Program-made: the position numbers and the translations under genes
Notes under the pieces: model-generated
The model's database searches: none
Seen by the model: the letters and a program-made list of their open reading frames with translations, nothing else
What the model was told of the DNA's origin: nothing
Source: Triticum aestivum
Taxonomy: Eukaryota > Streptophyta > Magnoliopsida > Poales > Poaceae
DNA: 64,000 bases
Assembly (NCBI RefSeq): GCF_018294505.1
Contig: NC_057810.1
Coordinates: 202,316,773 to 202,380,772, forward strand
Direction of reading: 5' to 3'
Shown here: positions 23,346 to 35,389 of the stretch, piece by piece
How positions within the stretch are numbered: position 1 is the stretch's first letter
Layout of the letters: every line of letters begins with the position of its first letter

Positions 23346-26300
23346 ACCATCCGGGCACCAGCCGCTCTGGTCCTTAGCCCAATAGTGGACGGCTTTCGGC
23401 TCACTAAAGTACCCATGGACGATGGAAGCTGATTAAACTTGATCTACGAAGAAACACTCAAGAAGATGGAAATTGATAAAAGCCACATTGAACAAAGCGG
23501 CACAACCTTCAGGGGAATTATCCCTAGTCGGGAAGCACTGTGTGCGGGAAAAATCACACTCGATGTGTTATTCGGCACCCCAGAGAATTATAGGTCCGAA
23601 GAAATCACATTCCAAGTGGCTCCTTTCAGCAGCGGATACCATGCCCTTCTAGGGCGGGACGCGTTTGCAAGCTTTCAAGCTATACCCCATTACGGGTACA
23701 TGAAGCTTAAAATGCCCGGACCCAATGGAATCATCACTCTAGCCAGTGATCCAGACGTCGCACTCTGCGCCGAAAACAAAACCGCAGCACTAGCCTTGGA
23801 AGCATTATCCGAAGCCCTAGCAGCCGAAGAATTAACAACACTGCGCGCCACCGTGGACATGGATGACGTGATACTCGACAAGCGACCAAAGTCCACCTCA
23901 TTTAAACCCACAGATGAGATAGTCAAATTCCATGTCCATCCAACGGACCCCACGAAGACAGCTTCCATCGGGACACAGTTGAGCCCCGCAACGGACGCCA
24001 CACTGCGAGACTTCTTACGCGAGAATTGGGACATTTTCGCCTGGCACCTATCAGACATGCCGGGCATCCCGCGCGGATCGGCTGAACATAGCCTTAACAT
24101 ACTAAAGGGATACAAACCTCTTAAACAAACCCTAAGGCGATTTTTAGAGCCCAAACGGCAAGCCATGGGGGAAGAGCTAGCCAAGCTACTTGAGGCCGGA
24201 TTCATCAGAGATATCAAGCATCCGGATTGGCTGGCAAATTTGGTAATGGTACCAAAGAAGGACAAATCCTAGCGCCTGTGCGTCAACTTCAAAGACCTCA
24301 ACAAGGCTTGCCCCAAGGATCCCTTTCCCCTCCCTTGCATCGATCAAATCATCGACGCCACAGCAGGACACGACTCGCTGTGTTTCCTCGACGCATACTC
24401 TGGATACCATTAAATAAAGATGGCAGAGTCCGACCAAGCTGCAACAGCTTTCATAATGCCGTATGGCCCTTTTTGCTCCAACACTATGCCTTTCGGGCTT
24501 AAGAATGCCGGTGCAACCTATCAACGCATGATTCAAACATGCCTGGAAAAGAAAATCGGCAAAACAGTGGAGGCATACATGGATGACGTAGTCATAAAAA
24601 CAAGACATGTTGAAACCCTAATAGATGACTTGAGGCATACGTTCGACAACATCCGAACATACGACATCAAGCTGAACCCGAAAAAATGCGTTTTCGGTGT
24701 CCCCTCTGGAAAACTGCTGGGCTTCATCATTTCAAATAGAGGAATTGAAGCGAATCCGGCAAAAATCTAAGCTTTGTCGCAGTTAGCTATACCAACAAAC
24801 CTCAAACACATCCAGAAACTAACTGGATGCGTGGCTGCTTTGAGCCGCTTTATCTCCAGGTTAGGATAAAAGGCATTACCTCTTTACCGCCTTCTTCGGC
24901 GCACTGAACACTTCGTGTGGACGGATGCAGCCGCGGCCGGACTCGATGAAATAAAGACCTTATTGGCCAATAATCCAGTCCTAACAGCGCCAAATAATAG
25001 TGAACCTATGCTTCTGTACATAGCTGCAACACATCAAGTTGTAAGCGCAGTACTCGTCGTCGAACGAGAGGTTGACGGATGCAAATTCCCGCTACAAAAT
25101 CCGGTTTGTTATGTATCCACGGTCCTCACCCCATGCAAATCCCGATACCCACACTATCAAAAAATAGCATACGCGGTCTTCATGGCATCCCGAAAGGTAC
25201 GACACTACTTTCAAGCGTGTTCGATTATGGTGCCCTCCAAAGTACCACTAAACGATATAATAAATAACCGCGATGCCATGGGTCGGATCACTAAATGGGC
25301 CATCGAGCTCCTTCCGTTCGACATAACATACAAGCCTCGGTGGGCCATCAAGTCGCAAGTATTAGCTGACTTTGTCACCGAATGGACGGAAGCCGAACTC
25401 ACTAAAGAGTACGGTGCGTATTCTAACTGGATCATGCACTTCGACGGCTCTAAAATGCTGGCCAGATTGGGAGCAGGTGTAGTCCTGACGTCTCCCACCG
25501 GAGACACGGTCCAATATGTCCTTCAAATATTATACACGGACTCCAATAACGCAGCCGAATACGAGGCTCTGTTGCACGGTCTTCGGATGGCAGTCTCTAT
25601 GGGCATTCAACGCCTAGAGGTGCGCGGGGATTCAAACCTCTCAATATCACAAATAAATGGAGACTTTGATGCCAAGGGTCTGAAAATGGCGGCCTACCGT
25701 AATGTCGTCCTTCCAATGTCAGCTCGGTTCGAGGGGCTCGAATTCCACCATGTGGCTCGAGAAAACAATCAAGCGGCAGACGTCTTTGCCCGCATCGGCG
25801 CTAAATGCGACCTTGTCCCACCTAACATATTCATGGAAAGGCTATTCAAGCCATCCGTTGTATGGGAAGGGGAGTCCGGCAATACCAGCACGGATCCGAA
25901 TACATCCCCAGATTCCGAACTATCAGACATAATCGGAGGCTCTACCACCGAAATAACATCTTTGGCCCAGGAAATCATGGCTGTCATCGCCTCGTGGATT
26001 GAGCCTTTCTTGGCCTACCTAAATATGCAGGAGCTCCCCGAAGACCAAAATGAAGCACGCTGCATCGTCCGGCGTTCTAAAACTTACATAGTCCATGAAG
26101 GGGAACTCTATAAGAAAAGTGCGACCGGAGTGCTCCAAAGGTGCATCTCCGAAGAGGAAGGGCGGCAGCTCTTTGCTGAAATCCATGCCAGACTGGGCAG
26201 GCACCATGCCGCGGCTCGAGCACTAGTCAGCAAGGCCTTCCATACAGGTTTCTATTGGCCGATGGCCCGAGCAGACGCACATGACCTTGTCCAACATTGC

Positions 26301-27220
26301 GTCGGTTGCCAGCTCTTTGCCGAGTCATATGCAAATACCGCTCTCCAAACAATCCCCATAACTTGGCCCTTCACGGTCTGGGGGCTGGATATGGTTGGAC
26401 CCCTTAAAGGGGGAAGCCACAAGAAAAAAATACTTATTGGTCATGGTAGACAAGTTCACCAAATGGATAGAAGCCAAACCAGTCAAAACAGCCGAATCCG
26501 GACCAGTAATAGACCTTATATTCGGGGTCGTACACCCACGGTGTCCCCCATAACATCATCACCAATAATGGCTCAAATTTCACAGCCGATGAAGTGAAAG
26601 CTTGGTGCAGAAAAATGGGCATTAAGCTCGACTACACTTCCCTCTACCATCCTCAAACAAACGACCAGGTCAAACGGGCAAACGGTCTCATCATGAGCGG
26701 CATCAAACCCAGACTAGTGCGATCCTTGACAGAGTCGGACACGCACTGGGTCGAGGAGCTTGACTCCGTACTCTGGGGGCTGCGGACCACGCCGAATCGC
26801 ACCACCGGATATACACCATTTTTTATGGTGTACGGCACAGAAGCAGTACTACCCTGCGACATAATACATGATTCACCACGCGTACGTATATACGAAGAGA
26901 AGGAAGCTGAGTTAGATCAGCAGGACAACTTGGATGCCCTGGAAGAGGAGCGCGACATCGCAAAAGCCCACTCCGCATTCTATCAACAACAGGCTCGACG
27001 ATACCAAAGCAGAGAAGTACGGGCCAAAACTTATAATATTGGCGAACTCGTTCTACGCCTACCGGAGAGGAAGAAGGACAAGCTCAAACCCAAGTGGGAA
27101 GGTCCCTTCGTCATTGACAAAGTTCTCACTAGAGGAGCGTACCGCTTATGTAATGCATCAGATAACAAACTCGAGCAGAACCCATGGAACGCGGTCAGAC
27201 TCCGGAGATTCTACGCCTAA
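23346..27220 (+). pseudogene. Gypsy pol: protease, RT, RNase H, integrase (with stops)
   Basis: Protease: the MDDGS site is followed by TGA at 23430-23432. RT: starts near LEAGFIRDIKHPDW, has FLDAYSGYH, the catalytic YMDD at 24576-24587, and stops TAG 24270-24272, TAA 24411-24413, TAA 24768-24770 and TAA 24867-24869. RNase H (25430-25810): FDGS, AEYEAL, RGDSNL and QAADVFAR keep the acidic residues. Integrase: zinc-binding region from about 26180 (RHHAAAR, HCVGCQ), catalytic start WGLDMVGP; a frame change follows an A-run near 26425. The core end and C-terminal domain are open at 26594-27220 (YHPQTNDQV, then LKPKWEGPFVI). The order PR-RT-RH-IN defines Gypsy. Confidence 0.85.
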
Positions 27221-28031
27221 CGCCGAACTCAATGTTCGTCTCCTTACTCCCTCCCTTTTATTTATGCTCCATCCCTTTTCCTTTCTTGATTTTTCTTCCT
27301 CTTCACACAAAGTATTTAATACAGTGCGGACTTCTGGATCACTCCGACCGCACTATGTGTGCAAGCAATACCTGGGGGCTTCCTATACGGAAGCTAAAAA
27401 TAATTACTCTAATGGCTTTTCGCCCATCACATATGCATTTCTTTTTCCATATGTGCCTTTTCTTCACCATTATATGCATCGATATGACTTAAGATGTGGC
27501 CAAGCTGGGTTGCCTGGCTCTTGTGTTTATGCCCTACGTTCCCGTTAATTCGGCTAGGGCATAAGGGGAGCACCTCTGTGATTGTTACTGCCGGTTCAGC
27601 CGGATGTGTACCTCAGACTGGGTGAAGCTGAAAGCTAGTTTCCTTAAGAGAATTTTCGGTCGGTGACCAAAAGATGTATTTGTTTATTACAATGTAAATC
27701 CCCAGAAGTCTTGTATCCTGTGCCATGGTTCGCAGTCTGGACATGTGCATTGTCGCATGCTTACCCAGGGAAAGCAACCCCTAACGGAACTATTCTCCCT
27801 GGAAGATGTTTCTTACTATCCATGTAATATAACATAACTAGTTGGGTACTTGTCTGTTCAAGCACTTATGACCCCTACGCCTGGTTTCCACGCATACCCC
27901 GGTTTTGTATAACTGAGCGGGTATTCGGACACACCCCGGACTGTAGGATCCGGGGGCTGAAGAGAAAAGGTCCGCCATGACAAATGATTTTAATCCGGCT
28001 AGGGGCTACTTATGTCCATCGAATTACACAG

Positions 28032-30820
28032 TCACTTGGACTGACTATATTCCTCCTCTATACCATCCAACATGCTATCTAGCTTACAATCCTGTTGAGA
28101 ATACTTTGCGGCTAATGCCACCTGGTCATATACCAGACTCACAAGAATTTCTTGCCCATCTGGCCCTGCCGGTCCGACTTTGGCCATATGGTTCGGGTCC
28201 AGCTTGGTGTAGCGCGTCTTCACCATAGCCCATGCTTCTCTTGCACCTTGCCGTCAGGCTGACATCTTCCACAATTGGAAGCGCCGCCATGCTCCTTGAA
28301 GTATGTCCACAAGCTCCCCCATGCCATTCGGCAGGAAGCTTGATGGCCACAAGGCCTGAGCAACGCCCTGCATCACCTGCCGAGCTTGCTCGTGCAGTTG
28401 TGAGAGGTCTTGCAGTAAATCACCTGCAGATGCGGGCATCTCCTCCTCATGGCGAACCGTTAACATTCTTACAAGCAAAACTCTTTCAATATACTTCCTC
28501 GCCGAACTATGCTACAGTTCGTCTAGGCACTTACCATAAATGCCGCGACGAGGCCTTTTGTTCTCCTTCACGGAGTCCGCCAGCTGCGTGCGGACGTCTT
28601 TCAATTCCACGTCCAGCCGAACATTGGCATCTTGAAGATTATTCTTCTCCTGCTTAACTTGCATAAGAATGCGCTCGCCAGCCTTTAGCTGCCTCTGGAG
28701 ATGCGACTCGTCATCCCTTCCGCCCTCCGGATTCACCCCGGGGTTATCTGCAGAATTTTCTGTTAAACTCGTCATACCAGCCACTTATTAACTGGTGCAT
28801 TTTTGTACAATCGAGATAATTGTTACCAGATGAGGCCTTCTGGGATTCCTCTAGCTTGGCAACCGTGGCCTCCAGTTGGGTCTTGCACCCCTCCAGCTCC
28901 TGAGACAATTGCTCATTCTTATCTACAAGAACCCGCGCATAAATTGATCCTTAAAATGGTTGTTCCAACCGTTTCAAGTTCAGGGGCTACTGCTATACAT
29001 GCTTATCAAACTTTCTTACCCGTATATCTTTGGTATACTGGTCCGTCGCCCGGGCAAGCCCGCCTTGAGCAGCTCGGATGTACGCGTCTCCCGAATTGAA
29101 AGCATTAAATGGCTCTTCGGAAAAGATGTTGTTGCGAAGCACGGCCTGTCAACGCCGGTGATTCATGGCGCTCTCTACTTTGGAATTCATGGCAGAGAGC
29201 ATATCCACGTCCTGTGTCGGAGGACTATGCGGCATCGGCCCCACGTCCGTCTCCTCTCTCGAAGCCGGTTCTGGAATCCGACTAGTGGAGGCGTGATTGG
29301 CAGGATCCCCGGATATAGTCCAGATACTCCTCTTCCTGCCAGGATGTAAAGGGCGTTGTTAGACTTCAAATAACAATAATAAAATGACAGGTTTTTTTCG
29401 TTACCTCTCTAGCGGCGTTTTGGCTCTAACCGCTTTCCTCTTGAGCCTACCCAATCTGGACGCCTGTGGCCGACGGGTCCCTAGGGGCTCGGCCCTGCGC
29501 TCCGACCGTCGTCTCTGCAAAAACACGACACTTCAGGGGTAAGGCATGACATCAAGAAGGAGTCCTCTTAGGAGGATAGAGTCTTCGACTTGGCTTACAC
29601 GCGACGTAGGTAGCAGTCCGGGATAATCGGCACTAATAGCCACTGAGGCGCCGTCACAGCTCGCCCGATAAAATATTCCGTTGACCAGCTCCACGGTCAT
29701 ATCCGGATCTTCTTCGAGTCCTGGATCCAAGGCCCTTTTCGGGTCCTCTAGCTATGGGGAAGGGCTGGAGATTCCTTCTACGACCCTCCTCAGTTCCTGC
29801 TTGGCAATATCGAGGCAGGTAATCTTAGCGAAGAACGCCACAATAAGTGAAGCGGGAAAATGAATGACGACTTACCTAGTTTGGGGGATTGTACATGGAG
29901 AATCCGTCCTGCGGTTTGATGTGAAGGAAGTCTTCCTCTTCTCCTTTGTATAAATCGGACGGTATCCTTGCCAGAGCAGTGGCGGAGTCCGGACCCTTAC
30001 TGCCACAACGGGTGGCATCGTCTTCCCCGTTGAAATGCCACATGGGATTGCCCCGATATTGGAGCGGTTGCACTCCCCGCATTATGCATACTACCATAAC
30101 CTCGACTATCGTCAGTCTGGATTTGGCCAGTAACTTTATCCTGCTCATCAGGAAGTGTATCTCCCTGGTGTCCTCCTCTTGGGGGCCTCGGGGGCGCCAG
30201 CTTAGACGTGCCCTCGGCGGGACGTTACTGAACTTGGGGAGACCTGTCTGGACTGGATCTGGGAGGGGAACGTCATCAATGTAGAACCACTCTGAAGGCC
30301 AGTTCTCTGGTGCGTTTTTGGGAGTGCCGGATAGGTATCCGGTCTCGGCGATACGCCATACTTCGGCCCCTCCCACTTGACATAGGGACTCTCCCTGGTT
30401 GCGAGGGACAAGGCAGAACAGCTTCTTCCATAACCCGAAGTGAGCCTCACAGCCTAGAAATAGCTCACGAAGGGAGACATACACTTCTATATGTAGTACG
30501 GAAGCTGGGGTAAAGTTGTGCAACTGGAGGCCGTAGAACTCCAGGAGCCCGCGAAGGAACGGGTGGATAGGAAACCCGACGCCCCTTAACAGATGCGGAA
30601 TGAGGCATATTCGCTCCTCTGGAGACGGATTAGGAGATCTCTCCGCTTGTTCCCCGCCAATATAGGCGGCTATTCCGGCTCAGACAGGGACCATGAACGC
30701 CGGTGGGAGAAACCCTTGGGTTTGTAACTCTATCAAACGGCTATGAGGAACTGAACACTTTTCCCAGTCCCCTGGCTTGGGACAAGGGGAGCGAGCAGAA
30801 GAGCTGCGACGATCGGCCAT
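28032..30820 (-). pseudogene. Antisense multi-exon gene in Gypsy 3' region (putative gypsy type transposon, PF04195-like)
   Basis: The minus-strand ATG at 30820 opens MADRRSSSAR. The first exon runs to 29876 with a strong donor (AG|GTAAG) and contains LLEFYGLQLHNFTPAS, GLWKKLFCLVPRNQG and WPSEWFYI, motifs of the grass 'putative gypsy type transposon' domain. One TGA interrupts it at 30680-30682. Further exon-like blocks lie at about 29823-29533, 29518-29405, 29342-29023, 28941-28825, 28768-28530 and 28478-28032, several with canonical splice sites. The late exons are heptad-like coiled coil (LSQELEGCKTQLEATVAKLEE; DVELKDVRTQLADS). The frame ends with SQSK and TGA at 28032. Such antisense genes are a known feature of some Triticeae Gypsy elements; their role is unknown. 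Confidence 0.75.
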
Positions 30821-31156
30821 GTTGGAATGTTTTTTCCGGGGCGCTCTGTTGGATGCTTGCTCGAGGGGGAAGAGTGAGGTTTGGATATGGGAATTCCCAT
30901 CTCTGCAAATAGATGGCTAGCCCGAAGGATCGGGGGTGGCAAATGCAAAAATGCCTCGACTCCTCACATTCGCTCGACACGTGGAAATGGTCATTATTGA
31001 GGCACTGAAGTCGAGGAGTACAACATTGATGAGAAATCGGAAACTGTTCATCATAATAGGTACATTGGAGTATTCGGAGATGGAACCCGCCTTGCAATGC
31101 CGAAGACAAGACTGCGCACCGGACTCATCGTCATTAAAGCCTGGTTCAGGGGCTAC

Positions 31157-31638
31157 TGAGGGAGTCCTAGATTAGGGGGTATCCGGACAGCCGGACTATA
31201 TACATCGTCCGGCCTATTTGAGCGTGAAGATACAAGACTCAAGACTCCGGCCCGTGTCCGGATGGGACTCTCCTTTGCGTGGAAGACAAGCTTGGCGATC
31301 CGGATATTATATTTCCTTCCTTGTAACCGACTCCGTGTAAACTCTAGCCCTCTCCAGTGTCCATATAAACCGGAGATGTTGGTCCTTAGAAGGCCGATCA
31401 CAATGACAATCATACCATCATAGGCTAGCTCCTAGGGTTTAGCCTCTACGATCTCGTGGTAGATCTACTCTTGTACTACTCATATCTTCAATATTAATCA
31501 AGCAGGAAGTATGGTTTTACCTCCATCGAGAGGGCCCGAACCTGGGCAAACATTGTGTCCCTCATTTCCTGTTACCATCAGTCTGAGACGCACAGATCGG
31601 GACCCCCTACCCGAGATCCGCCGGTTTTGACACCGACA
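31157..31638 (+). repeat. 3' LTR of nested Gypsy
   Basis: 482 bp, same ends as the 5' LTR, preceded by GGTTCAGGGGCTAC, the likely polypurine tract. The TATA-like region at 31361-31368 reads CCATATAA. Confidence 0.92.
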
Positions 31639-31829
31639 CCCGTGGTGTGGAGGGCTAGATGAACAGTAGACGGTGGAGGGGTGCCTGTGGAGGGGTGGTT
31701 GAACAGTAGCCGGTGGAGTAGCGCGCGGTGGAGGCTGGATGAATAGGATCCCGTGGAGGCTGGAGGAGGTCGACGGTAGCTCGTGGAGGCTGGAGGAGGT
31801 CGATGGTGGAGATGAACAGTATCCCGTGG

Positions 31830-32160
31830 AGTCCCGTTTTGCGGTATGCCACACCCCTCCGGATGAACAGGACCTCCGTTTCAACCGTAGCAATCCAACA
31901 CAAGTCCGTTTCGTCCGTTTTGCGATACGCCACACCCCTCCTGATCAACAGGACCCCCGGTTCAACCGTAGGAGGTCCGTTTCCTCCGTTTTGCAGTATG
32001 CCACACCCCTCCCGATCAACAGGACCCCCGTTTCGACCATAGGAGGTTTGTTTCCTCCATTTTGCGGTACGCCAGACCCCTCCCGATCAACAGGACCCCG
32101 TTCCGAACGTAGGAGGTGCGTTTCCTCCGTTCTGTGGTACGCAAGGTCTCGTTTCCATCA
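31830..32160. repeat. CACTA subterminal tandem repeat, ~70-77 bp unit, five copies
   Basis: Each unit has TTTTGCGGTATGCCACACCC, then a GAACAGGACCCCCGTTT block and a GTAGGAGGT block. Units begin near 31841, 31918, 31988, 32059 and 32129. Subterminal arrays of this kind are expected to bind CACTA transposase. Confidence 0.75.
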
Positions 32161-32199
32161 CCTGTTCCATCCAAGCCCTCCCGATGAACACGACCACGC

Positions 32200-32347
32200 A
32201 TTCCGTTCCGACCCAGCCGGTTGGCTCCCATGCGTTCCGTTGCCTCCCGATGAACACGACGCATTCCGTTGCCTCCCCATGAACACGACGCATTCCGCTG
32301 CCTCCCCATGAACATGACGCATTCCATTGCCTCCCCATGAACACGAG
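32200..32347. repeat. CACTA tandem repeat, ~29-bp unit, about five copies
   Basis: The unit is GCATTCCGTTGCCTCCCCATG plus AACACGAC, repeated head to tail with few changes. Confidence 0.8.
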
Positions 32348-32539
32348 CCCTGGCCATACATATGCGCGAGTAGGCGTTCGAGACCCTACCCGTATGTACG
32401 TACGTGGTCGTATTTTCTTTCTTGCACCCTGGCCGCTGTACGTACGTGTACATGCTACGTGCGCGCCTCTACTACGACACGTGTGCGCCTCTACATCCAC
32501 CAGTATATATGTACTTACACATTCACGACCAGAATGACA

Positions 32540-35212
32540 ACGCTACGTACGCTTCGACCAGGTGGGTCCCGACTATCAGGCACTTCTTTTCCTGCGAAGA
32601 TGTAGCTAGTGGGTCCCAGCAGTCAGGGGGGCAAATCGTTTTTTTGGCCCGGACGCACTTCCTTGCGTGCGAAGATGTAGCTGGTGGGTCCCAGCAGTCA
32701 GGGGGGCGAATCGTTTTTTTTTTGCCCGGACGCACTTCCTTGCGTGCGAAGGTGTAGCTGGTGGGTCCCAGTAGTCAGGGGGAAACATTTTTTTCACGAA
32801 ATACGGTGGCCCGTCTAGTGGGTCCCTGCTGTCAGGTGGAGGAATCATTATTTTCTGCGTAATAAGGAGGCACTTCCTTGCTGCGGCCGTGGACCCAGCT
32901 GTAAGCCTCTCCATGTACAGTCCACGTCCATTGGAAGTCGTTCCTTGACCACGTTGACCACGCCGCACCAAGAGCACCAGCACGGTGGACGACGGCGAGG
33001 CCTAGGAAGGGGACGACACGGAGCCGGTGAAGACGCGGCAGTGGATGCCCACGCGGAGAGGAGTATCAGGGTTCACTCGTTCAGCTACGGTGTGAGGCCA
33101 CCGTCGCCGCAGGGCCTGGCCAGCCGTGGGAATAGTAGGGGGCGGTGAGGCCTCCGCGGCAGCACAGCCGACCACGGGACGCAGGAGCAGGTGGCACGAC
33201 CGGCGCTGCTTTGGGCAACTAGAGAAAGAAGACCAGAGGTTGAAGAAGCATTATGGCCGTTGGATGGACATCGTACGATCACTGGAGCTAGAATCGTTCA
33301 TATTGACTAAGTTGACAAAGCCCTCCGTCCCTGTCAACTTAGTAGGCCCACGAGTCAGCCTCCCACCAAGGTGGGTCCCAACTAGCAGGGGGAGTATTGA
33401 TTTTTTTGTGCGTAATAAGGAGGCACTTCCGGTGGGTCCGAGCTGACAGTGGGGGGAACGTTTTTTTCGCGAAATACAGTGGCCCGTCCGGTGGGTCCCA
33501 GCAGTCAGGGGGGAAACATTTTTTTGCGAAATAAGGTGGCCCATCCGGTGGGTGCCTGCTGTCAGGTGGAGGAATAATTATTTTGCACGTAATAAGGAGG
33601 CACTTCCTTGCATCCGCCGTGGACCCAGTTGTCAGCCTCTCCATGTACAGTACTCTTCCGATGGAAGTCGGTCGTTGACCACGTTAACCATGCCGCGCCG
33701 AGAGAACCAGTGCGGTGGATGACGACAAGGCCTAGGAAGGGGACGATGCGGAACTGGGGAAGACGCAGTAGTGGAAGCCCGCGCGGAGAGGAGTACGAGG
33801 GTTCACTGGTTCAGCTGCGGTGTGAGGATGCTGTCGCTACAGAATAACAGGAGGTGTGGGTGAGTGGAGGGATGGCCTAGCCAGCGGTGGGAGTAGTATG
33901 GGGGCGGTGAGGTTTTCGCGGCAGCACAGCCAGCCACGAGAGGCAGGAGCAGGCGGCACGACCGGCGCTGCTTTGGGTGGCTGGACCAAGAAGACTAGAG
34001 GTTGAAGAAGCACTACGGCGTTGGATGGACATCGTACGGTCATTGAAGCTAGAATCGTTTATTATTGACTAAGTTGACAAAGCCCTTTGTACGCTCCAAC
34101 TTAGTAGGCCCACAGTACAGCCTCCGAAAAGGTGCGCCCCAGATGTCAGGGAGAAGAATCATTTTTTGGGCGGCCGAAGCTAAGAATATCCGAGATTGAA
34201 GAAGAAGCACGACATCTGTTGGATAGACATCCAACAGCCGCTGCTGCTAGAACCGTGTGTTGACTATAATAAGTTGACAAAGCCTTGCATACGCGTCAAC
34301 TTATTTTTTTAGTGGACGCGTCACTTAGTAGGCCCACAAGTGTGCGGCAGAGAACTTATAGCCCATTTGCGTTTTGTAAGAATGTACAGCCCGTTTTTGA
34401 ATTCTAATGGAATTTACAACAACCCATTTACAATTTGTTAAAAGTACAACCCATTTTCTAGCTAGGATAACGATTAATAATTTCAACCAACCATTGAAGA
34501 CAGAATTCAATAAAATTTCCCAAATTTTGATGGGATCCGAAATATTTTTATCCCGAAATTTCTAGTCAGATTAAATATAAATTTGTATTACATAAAAATC
34601 CAACGAAACATTGCGCGCGCAACAATGAAAATTTAACATTTTCAAAATCCATAAATAGTATTTTATAAACTAATTTCGTGTTTGGTGCATTTTTTTATAG
34701 TTACTGCCCAGTTTTTACAATTACATCCCATTTATTATTTTTTAAAGCCCATTTTCGTGTTAAGCCTAATGCATCCCTCCTAGGAAAGATTTGCAGCCCA
34801 GCGGGGTGGAGAATAACAAGTTGACCTTGCCTGGGTATTCCTCAAAAAGACGTATAGCTGGGCTAGCAATTTTCATCTTGAAAAAATTAGTATCTGGGCT
34901 GGATATCTGGCCTGGGCTAGACGGGCCACAGCCCGCCCAGTTAATACCCTGCTCTCCTCTGAACAACAACGAAATCATCGCCAAGAAAAACTCTGTAGTG
35001 CTCACGCCTCAAAAACACAAATACTGCTTGAGCTGCTTGGTCCCAGCTGTCGGCCGCACCTTGTGCAATTCTCTCGTTTATATTGACTACATATGTTGAC
35101 AATGGTGTGGGACTGTGATGTCAGGAAACTAGGAGAAAGCAAAAAAATATAGTTGTACATAATAAGGAGGCACTTGCGTACGTACGGCTATGGCCCTAGT
35201 GGGTCCCTAGTG
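32540..35212. repeat. CACTA-associated repeat field with ~730-bp tandem duplication
   Basis: Many copies of GTGGGTCCCAGCAGTCAGGGGG followed by a T-run and GCACTTCCTTGC. A larger unit is duplicated: AATAAGGAGGCACTTCCTTGC at 32861 and 33591 begins two collinear ~730-bp blocks, each ending in TTGACTAAGTTGACAAAGCCC. A third partial copy of the end is near 34260. 34330-34760 is AT-rich with repeated GCCCATTT-like motifs. No transposase is seen. Confidence 0.7.
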
Positions 35213-35389
35213 TCATCCAGTCAAAATAAAGTCATCTCCTGAATCCTCATGTTCCTTGATGATGTTCACATTGCTCGGCACCATGCCGAGCGCAAAAACT
35301 CGAAGGACAACGGAGAGGGCCTCGCGGGCCCTACAGATGGTCTGATACAGCGTCCGCTGCTCATTCAGGAAGCTAGGATCATCGGACAC
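35213..35389 (-). CDS. Possible terminal exon of an unknown minus-strand gene
   Basis: On the minus strand a pyrimidine-containing acceptor (CTCATAG|GTGTCC) opens at 35389 and gives 58 codons to TGA at 35213-35215. The peptide includes FLNEQRTLYQTICRAREAL, ALGMVPSN and EDSGDDF. The first part is a plausible amphipathic helix, and composition is protein-like. The stop lies where CACTA-type repeat sequence begins (GGGTCCCTAGTG), so the native C-terminus may have been replaced. It could be the last exon of the gene family in 36-45.7 kb or an unrelated remnant. Homology was not recognised. Confidence 0.4.
   Translation of the reverse strand: MSDDPSFLNEQRTLYQTICRAREALSVVLRVFALGMVPSNVNIIKEHEDSGDDFILTG

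Larger units (their letters stand above)
21577..31638 (+). mobile_element. Gypsy LTR retrotransposon, complete but defective, inserted in the CACTA
   Basis: Two LTRs of exactly 482 bp enclose gag, protease, RT, RNase H and integrase in Gypsy order, then a ~3.9-kb 3' region with an antisense gene. Flanking pentamers are CCCAT (21572-21576) and CCCGT (31639-31643), a target duplication with one difference. By eye the LTRs differ at about 26 sites (5.4%). At a grass LTR rate of 1.3e-8 per site per year this gives roughly 2 million years. Several in-frame stops make it non-autonomous. Confidence 0.93.
20671..35212. mobile_element. CACTA DNA transposon, split by a Gypsy insertion; right end not identified
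   Basis: The left terminus CACTACAAAAAAACAC at 20671 is typical of CACTA ends and is preceded by GCA, a possible 3-bp target copy. Subterminal repeats (GTGACA/TGTCAT motifs, then CTGAACCCGATCGA motifs) follow to 21180. The GGATGAACAG/GTGGAGGGGTG repeats are found both at 21402-21576 and from 31639 on, showing one element split by the Gypsy. Repeats continue to about 35212, but no matching TTTTGTAGTG terminus or transposase was found, so the right boundary is arbitrary and the element is probably non-autonomous. It resembles the Jorge group from memory. Confidence 0.7.

Noticed and set aside
34975..35000. GTAGTG as a possible right end of the CACTA
   Set aside because: The preceding bases do not match the left terminal repeat, and the next three bases (CTC) do not match the GCA before the left end.
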